Made by a program: the position numbers and the translations under genes
Notes under the pieces: model-generated
Database searches by the model: none
Told to the model about the DNA's origin: nothing
The model's input: the letters and a program-made list of their open reading frames with translations, nothing else
From: Plasmodiophora brassicae
Lineage: Eukaryota > Endomyxa: Phytomyxea > Phytomyxea > Plasmodiophorida
Reading direction: 5' to 3'
NCBI GenBank assembly: GCA_036867785.1
Contig: CP145411.1
Coordinates: forward strand, 806,001-870,000
DNA: 64,000 nucleotides
Part shown: positions 57,245 through 64,000 of the stretch, piece by piece
How positions within the stretch are numbered: position 1 is the first letter of the stretch
Layout: every line of letters starts with the position of its first letter

Positions 57245-57675
57245 ATGTCGCAGGAGGCACCGGCAACCGCCCCCGCTCCGGCCGAGCCGGCTGCGCCCAT
57301 GGCTGTCGATGACAACCAGCAGCCTCCCGCTGCCGATGCCGCGCCCGCCCCGGCACCGGAATCCAAGGTCAAACCCGAGGTTGTCCCCGCCGGCGCCAGC
57401 GAGCACGTCCAGCAGGCGGCGGCAGCCGCACAGCAACCTGCGCCGGAATCCTCTCTGGCCACTATGCCCGTCAGAGCATATCTGGACGAGACCGTCGTCC
57501 CGCTGCTGCTCCGAGGTAACACGCGATCGCGCGCCAACCAATTGTTGTCGTCTGAGCGGCGCGCGCGCTGTCAGGGATGCTGGAGCTGGCGAAGAAGAGG
57601 CCAGAAAACCCTGTGGAATGGTTGGGCAATTTCCTGCTGGCCAACAAGGATTCCGCTGTCAAACGCGAACAGTGA
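57245..57675 (+). CDS. DPY30: DPY-30 (COMPASS/MLL core subunit; Sdc1)
   Basis: Two exons (57245-57515, 57575-57675) around a 59-nt intron give 123 aa. An Ala/Pro-rich N-terminus (TAPAPAEPAAPMAVDDNQQP) precedes the Dpy-30 dimerisation motif: LATMPVRAYLDETVVPLLLR joined by splicing to GMLELAKKRPENPVEWLGNF and LLANKDSAVKREQ. Human DPY30 has PTRAYLDQTVVPILLQG and ERPPNPIEFLASYLLKN at the same place. It bridges ASH2L in H3K4 methyltransferase complexes. In flagellates, the same motif also occurs in radial-spoke proteins. The sequence is of the short DPY30 form. Confidence 0.95.
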
Positions 57676-57972
57676 GGCCGGTCGATCTTGTCTGCTTTTA
57701 AATACAACAGGCGGGGCCCATTCTACCTGTACGCTGGCGTGTGCCGCCCCCGTCACCGCCTATGATATGTCGCTCCGACAGTCCTGCGAACGTCCACCTA
57801 GTGTCGTATGTCGTATTGAGAGCATTGTGCAAAGGTGGTGGCGGAGGGGGTCCCGTATCATATATGGAATAGGATTTGGCGGGCGTTGTGCCACATCCCG
57901 CCTCGGCTGTAGAAGACGGACGCGGCACGTACGTCTTCGGCGTCGACGCCGGGATCTGTTCAGGGAGCGCGG
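57676..57972. other. Convergent intergenic region, DPY-30 / DHHC gene
   Basis: About 297 bp between two 3' ends. No coding potential with family support; open frames here are extensions of neighbours in other frames. A G/GT-rich stretch (ggtggtggcggagggggt, 57834-57851) is the only visible feature. Confidence 0.4.
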
Positions 57973-59283
57973 TCAGACTGATGCCCCAGCGTGAACCGAT
58001 CGGTGGCACGGACGGTGACGAAGGTCGTCCAGTTTCGCGTGCTCGTTCGTGGTGCGATTGAGCGCCAGCAGCCGCAAGTGGAACAAGGTGAACATCGTCC
58101 TGATCCAGCAGGATGGTCATTGACATGCCCCGCATTCCTAGGGCATTGTCTTACAGGGCAATGGCAACGGGAACGGAAAACATGAGCGACATCACAATCT
58201 CAGGGAATTTCCCTATCAGGTACTGGTGCCTCCAGTGAGTGGTTGAGATCCGCCCAAACAAACGCATGCATACACGCGCGACGTTGACGTAGGAGTTCGG
58301 TATGATGTGCCCCTGGGGATTGTACATGCGACGATGGAAGAGCCCCAGATGGTCCGTTATACTCTGCAGGGTGTTGTACATTTCGAAGGACATGTACAGC
58401 AGAGACACAGAATGCACGACGAGGAACGCCAGGAACGGAGCGACGTTGCCGGCACCGATGCACGTGTTCAGCCATATGCAATGATGATCTGGCGACGAAT
58501 CAGAGGCTGCGATCGGCGAAACCGTCATTTCCAACCGAATCGTTCAACGCAGGCGTTGCACCGCGAGCAATGCTTCGACCGGGCAATCTTCACAAACCGG
58601 CACGTGCGACAGACGACGCCGGGGCGGAACATTAAGCCGTCGAACGGGTACCGCCGCATCAGCCTCTTATGGTTCGACGCTGTGATGACGGCAGGACGCG
58701 ACCTGCACGCCCTCACGAACGTCGCCATGCACGCCGAATACAACGTCAGGAACGCCAGCCTTGCGAGCCACGTCGCATGTCAGCACATCAGGAACAGGGC
58801 ACAGACGGGCACTGGGTCCACCTACCGTCGCAGCGGTGTGGCGTACCTCCAGCACGACACGACGAATATGCCGATAACGGTGACAGACATGGACAGGTAC
58901 AGGGACGGCATCAATGGGTTCCGTTCGTGCGCCCAGTAATGCAGGACCCGCGCCAGCCTAGTACCACCGACGATTCAGGCGCCCGCTGTGCCGGTTCCGA
59001 AGCAGGATCGGCGTACGCGTCGAACCGGCGCTTCCCAAGCATCCTCCTGGACAGGGCGCGAACGCGCCTGCCCTGTCCATGCACCCAGCGCGTGACGCGC
59101 GCCACCCGCCCCGGATGTCGGTTGCCCGGGTCGCCATCCAGCATGCACCCGAACACGATCACCTATGTCGTGGCATTCGCTGTCGTCATCGACTGGACAC
59201 CCCCGCACCCGCCAACGCCCTCGTAGCCTCACGATGATGCCGAGCCAGCAGGCGGCGATGACGGCGAGCGCCACGACGAGCAT
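57973..59283 (-). CDS. DHHC palmitoyltransferase, ZDHHC4/Swf1-like
   Basis: A multi-pass S-acyltransferase. The N-terminal helix MLVVALAVIAACWLGIIVRL starts at ATG 59281-59283. Exons are then joined by short introns: KRRFDA-LARVLHYWAHERNP (as in ZDHHC4 GLLHYLFHTRN), a membrane segment (LYLSMSVTVIGIFVVSCWRY), the cysteine-rich domain CRTCRFVKIARSKHCSRCNA, then RF-DHHCIWLNTCIGAGN. The DHHC Asp codon is split by a 47-nt intron (58489-58535). A later membrane helix leads through a 55-nt intron (58100-58154) to LALNRTTNEHAKLDD, containing the TTxE motif. The stop is at 57973. In yeast, Swf1 acts on SNAREs. The substrate is unknown here. The first intron border is approximate. Confidence 0.88.
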
Positions 59284-59424
59284 GGCCCCTACGCGCGCCG
59301 TACCGGGGACGTGGGGCCCCACCCAAACGCCGACGGCGGAAACGAAATATCGTGGCGACGCCGCTGCTCAACGAACGCACGTTTCGTGCGTCTTGCAAGA
59401 CGCGGGCGCCGGAGGATTCACAGT

Positions 59425-62400
59425 TTATATGGTGGTGGTGGTGGTGGAGGTGGCGCTCGATAGCGAATGGATCAGGTGGTGCAGGCACGACCTGGCGGCC
59501 GCCATGCTGTGCGACGGCACCGAACTGGGGATGCCGTCCCCGGGCTCCTGGATCGCCGTGTTGGGCTGGTCGGTGAACAGGCGGACGGCGCTGGCGACCA
59601 GGTTGCAGGCCGACACCAGCATGTCGTCGGTCGTGGCCGCGTCCTCGTTGCTGAGCAGGACCTTCGCGAACGCGATGATGCCCTGGAAGTCGCCGACGAC
59701 GCTGCGGGCGCTGGGCTGGCGAAGGATGGCGGCACAGATACGCAACGCCATCGGCTGGTACCGGCAGTGTTCCCGCTCCAGAATCGAATGCAGCAACGCT
59801 AATGGCAACGTTCAGATCGCCATCGCAATGCAACAGATCGCATGGCAGCGTACCCGCACAGGCGGATGTGAACTCGGGAAAGAACGCCTCGACTAGACGA
59901 CGACACGATTCGTGCAGTAGTCGTTCGGCTTGCACGTCGACGTCGGCGCCGTCGCTCTGCACCTCCGACAGGTGTTCGGCAAAGACGTGGCTGAGATGAG
60001 GGGCTGGCTCTGAGAGTATACGAGTGAGGTGGGACAGTGCAGTCAGTCGGCCTGGCTCTTTCCGGCGATCCTTGTCGCCGGCACCTGCAGAAACGGTTAT
60101 ACCGACGTCGTCGAAGCAGAACGACGGTCGAGACGAACCCAAACAGAGCCACGGTAGGAAGCACATCGTAGTCGTCAAGTGGCGCCAGGACGTCGAGTCG
60201 GCAATTCGCTGCGGCACCTTATGATCCCCCAGCGTCAGCAGAAGTTCGCGAACGGACGCCTCGCATTCACTGTCGAACGCGCCTTGGATCAGAAGGGGTT
60301 GTATCCCGGTGAAATCCCGGACGAGGTCGGAAACGCAATGCAGGTCCGACAAGAACCCGCTGCGGAGGCAGATTTGGGCCAGGCGTAGAGCCGAGCAACA
60401 CAGTGGGGACGAGTTGCAATGCAGGACGCTGCATGCAGCAGCAAACATGATGCGAAGGTCGTCGGCAGATGTAGACGAATGAGCACAACCAATTAGAGCA
60501 TTCATCACGTTCAACGCCCCTGAGCAATAATAGATCACGATGTTGCCCGTCAACAACGAGAGCGAATGCAACATACCATCAGGTGGAGCCGATGCAGCGT
60601 ACCATTGCAGCCTGTCCAGTGCATCAAGCTCGAGCTGTAGGCAGCACAGCAAATGCAGCATGGCAGCAGGCGGGGACGGCAACCGACAATACAGTGTCAA
60701 GCACGTCGTCATCCGAGCAGAGTCCCGACATCGGATTGCGCCTGACAGACCCGTGATGCACCAGGTCCCGACCTCACGCATGACCTCATCCGGCAACGAC
60801 TGCTTCCCGGAATTCGTTGCATTCGATAGGCGAGCCGCGATGAGAGATACAACGAGGTCGGCTTCCGAGCCTCCATTCAAGAGTGCCCATGCTGCAATCG
60901 CTCCGAAATGATGCCGTAACTCACTCCAATTACTGGAGTGCAACAACGAACGGACCAAGGAAATCGGCACGAATGGGCGCTGGCTCGCAGGCACTGGAGA
61001 TGACAATGACTCGACCAGGTGGTCAGACTCTTCGCGACCGGGCGACCCCTGACGAAGGTCTTCGTATAACGGCGACAACAACAGATCAACCACTTTGACA
61101 CGGGCAGAAGGGACACTGGCGATGGCTATAACAGCATCCCCGCCACAGTCCCCGGCGGCAGCGTGCTTGACGATGATGCCAACGTTGTCCGGGTGGGATG
61201 CGAAAAGGTTCCAAATAGCCGACAAATGCACATGCCCTGACGTAAGTGCAAACAGGAACGCTTTGACATTGTCTGGTTGCGCCTGGTCCAGCTTCAATCG
61301 AGGCGCCATAGCAAGCACAATCTCGTCGTAATCGTGGGATAACAAGAGCTTCGTAGCGACAAGTAAAGACGTGTCGACCGGTAGATGCTCAGCGACGTAC
61401 CGGGTGACCAAACGTGCTCCGTCGCAGCGGTGATAATAGGTTGGCGCGTTCAGCAGAAAATGAACGTCTTTCCACAGCTGCTGTTGTGGAGTAATAACGA
61501 CGCATGATAAAATGGATCGCGCGGATGAGGTTACAGACGAATTCTCAGATAGCAACGCTTTCAGTGCAACAACGATGATTGAAGTCATGTGCCGGTGGAC
61601 AAGCATAGAAGGCTGGTACGGTAGAGCTGAGGCTAACGCAGACGCGACTAGCGGTGAAGATTCGCGTGCAATAAAGGCTGGGAGAAGACCACCAAAGTGA
61701 AATCGCAGGATATCGTTCAGCAGAGTCCCTGAAGCTTCGGATGACGCACATGAAAACAACCAGTTCAATGTGGAATCATCGTTTGTCATGGTTGTGGTGG
61801 TCAGACAGGGCCCAAGCTTGACCAGAGCTGTGACCGCGGCCACAGTGTCTCGTAAGGGAGCACCGGCCTGCTTAATAAACTGCAGCGCACGGTTCCTGAC
61901 CTGTTTCGTAAACAGGCGGAGGTGGCCCGAATTGTCGACAAAGCGATCATAGTGTTTGGACACTGTTCCGGACGACACGATGTGATCAAGCGCAGCGCTG
62001 AAGCGCTCGATCAAGTTAACCAGAGGCCGACCGGCAGTCGACGTTTCGATCTGAGTGGAAACAAGCTGAGTCAACCGAACAAATGCATCGGGATCAGCCA
62101 AGAGCCCCTGATCAAAATCGTGCGCTCGAGACAGGTGCTGCAGAAGAGAGATATGTTGCGGTCGTACTGGCTCATCAGATAAAATCGTCCTTACAGCGGA
62201 CCCTACACTCTGCCAATGTGTGTGAGAAAGTGCCCTGGCAAGGCTCGCATCAGATGGGCATTCAATGATCAAATATTCCCTACGTACTCATAACAGGAAA
62301 CCGGCGCGTCGTTCGCCATAGCAAGACGAAGAAACTGGGCAACGCTTTGTTCAACAGCAAAGATATGCGATACGGGCTGGCGAACGTTCGGGCCAGGACT

Positions 62401-64000
62401 GCTGCTGCGACGAGTTCCACGAACAACTGGAGCATGAACGCCACCTGCAATAGCTAACAGCAAAGCCCTTCAACAGAGAAGCCAGTGAGCCAATTGATTG
62501 ATACACAGTGTAGCAGACAAGGCGTCCGTACCCGAGATTAGGACGACAAGCCTCAATCCATGGCTCTGCACGTCCGGCCGAGAGCATGACGGAGAGAAGT
62601 CGCCGAAGGTGGACTATCATGCCATCGTACAATTCTAAGTCTTCGCAGCACAATGTAGCGAACCTTGCAACTCCTTGGTAACGGTCACCATCAAGGTTGA
62701 ACTCGTGGAGCAGATTACGAAGTGTCGGGCTTGCGGAGCGCTGTAGGATGTTTCGTGCCGCTGTTCGTAATCGAACATCGTGTCTCGTGAGTGCCATGAC
62801 AGCAACAGCATCGAAGCGACTTTGCCACGACGAAGGATCAGGTTGAGGCACGTCCTGCGAGAAGAACTGCGGAATTCGATCCATTAACTGGGTCGCAAAT
62901 TCCAGGAGAACAGTCAGACGCAACGTTGTCAACGCCTTCATCTCAGTGACCATCAGCGTTGCAAGTCCTTCGAATACTTGCGCCCTTTCAATGGGATACC
63001 TCTCAACGGTATTGCTAAGCGCGCTCCGGACAGACCGCCTTATTACTTCCTGATCGTGCAGAAGCAAACGAACAAGACACCTGCCACCCGATATACGAAC
63101 GTTTGGTGGTGTGGCAGCGAGGAGGGTCTCCGGCATGATGTCGGGGCATAGCCCAACGCACGCAGAATAGAGCCGGATGTAGAATTGTTGACGATCATCG
63201 GACTCGTTCACGTCAGATCCAGCATGTTCGCCAAAGTTCTTGTTATCGGATTCTGTAGGCCACACGGAGAGAAGCATCCCTTGGACATCGGGCCCAACCT
63301 CTCTTTCGCATACACTGATGACGTCCACGATGTGTCGAGATAGCGTTGACGACAGAACAGACACCCGGTCACTTAGTGGTTTGGCGTCTGAAGGGCGGCG
63401 AACCCGTGCCACCAGACAGGCGAATTGCCGATCAGAACTGCGACATCAGTTAGGCCAAATCAATAGCGATGACATTTTTCGAATCTTACTTCGTAATATG
63501 GGCGGCAGCCTCGATGCCGACCAGCAAATGATGCGGCAATGAAGATGCCAACGACTGGGGGACGTCACGAGAAAGCAGCGGAGTCAGCACTGTTTGCGCC
63601 GTAATTGTGAACTCATGGGTGGCCATTAAGGCGATGACAGCGGATGCAGACTTGATGCAGGACGCAAAATGTCGAGGGCCTGACATCAGTTACGTACAGT
63701 GTCAGACCACTGATGCGCTGAACCACATGAAGGCATACGTATGTAGGCTCCAACGAGCTCGTTAGCAATCATCCTGATGATGCGGGGTCGCACAGCACAT
63801 ACGCGCTCGTGTGGGTCTTTAAGGGTCATACCGCCTAACAGCTGAGCAATGCAGTCCAAGCGCCCACTACTGGTAGACCGATCTTTGAACAGGCCATTTA
63901 AAAGATGATCTTTCACAAGCGCATCGACGTGGCGCTCGAAGAAGTCGACTGGGCTTCGACATAGTATCGTCTGGCATTGCCGTTGTTAGTTCCGAAAATC
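59425..64000 (-). CDS. Large HEAT/ARM-type protein, N-terminus outside window
   Basis: The minus-strand gene runs off the right edge. From the 3' end: a last exon to the stop at 59425 (ALLHSILEREHCRYQPMALR and a Ser/Thr tail), joined by a 55-nt intron (near 59793-59847) to a ~2.4 kb exon, then by a short intron near 62230-62275 to exons reaching 63412, 63686 and beyond. At least ~1,400 aa of helical repeats are visible (RGRPLVNLIERFSAALDHI-like blocks; SGGRCLVRLLLHDQEVIRRS; RFDAVAVMALTRHDVRLRTA). Furry/Tao3-type cell-morphogenesis proteins and other giant HEAT proteins are candidates by general look, but I do not recognise the family. No catalytic motif is seen. Confidence 0.6.
59427..59454. 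repeat. GGT/ACC triplet repeat at the 3' end of the HEAT gene
   Basis: Tandem ggt units (tggtggtggtggtggagg) encode the Thr-rich C-terminus (STTTTTI) of the HEAT-type protein on the minus strand. Simple repeat, length probably variable. Confidence 0.7.

Noticed and set aside
56577-57356. 259-codon minus-strand frame between the Sel1 gene and DPY-30
   Set aside because: It overlaps the DPY-30 start, is arginine/proline-biased as expected for antisense GC-rich DNA, and has no domain.

Overview
The window looks like a gene-dense nuclear segment from a small-genome eukaryote. Genes lie tens to a few hundred bases apart. Most are split by very short GT...AG introns, typically 48-70 nt, often with a CTGAC/CTAAC-like branch motif near the 3' end. 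Splicing these introns restores conserved proteins without frame breaks. A fungal-type aspartate-semialdehyde dehydrogenase and two fungal ENA-type P-type ATPases point to the fungal side of the opisthokonts. Katanin p80, a five-TOG XMAP215 protein, a FOCAD/RST1-like protein, an HGSNAT-like acyltransferase and an LRRC61-like protein are unlike a yeast gene set and suggest an early-diverging lineage (chytrid, aphelid or Rozella-like). That placement is inference.

Layout, left to right. 0-12 kb: a TPR protein (5' end outside the window), importin beta-1, a longin-like protein, ribosomal protein uL15 (L27a) and a huge FOCAD-like HEAT protein. 12-23 kb: two intact ENA-type cation ATPase genes in a direct tandem duplication of about 3.7 kb, separated by decayed hAT transposons. 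The left unit carries a dead 3' exon of TRAPPC5, whose intact gene follows the right unit. 23-32 kb: NF-YB, aspartate-semialdehyde dehydrogenase and XMAP215/CKAP5. 32-42.7 kb: U1-70K, a Pol I RPA34-like subunit, an LRRC61-like LRR protein, proteasome beta-3, an HGSNAT-like membrane protein, ribosomal protein eL22, HAT1 and an acidic protein of unknown function. 43-47 kb: a homeodomain protein with an unrecognised C-terminal domain, the SWIM protein SWS1/ZSWIM7 and katanin p80. 47-56 kb: a 1,724-aa Sel1-repeat protein and, upstream in inverted orientation, a 2.9 kb partial copy of it that is still open. 56-64 kb: DPY-30, a ZDHHC4/Swf1-like palmitoyltransferase and a large HEAT-type protein running off the right edge.

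Most genes are housekeeping: nuclear import, translation, splicing, transcription, proteasome, microtubules, chromatin and vesicle tethering. They are not organised as a pathway cluster. Three regions look evolutionarily young: the ENA tandem duplication with the trapped TRAPPC5 tail, the hAT-rich interval with its palindromes, and the inverted Sel1 duplication. I found no CRISPR array, rRNA, convincing tRNA or retroelement.
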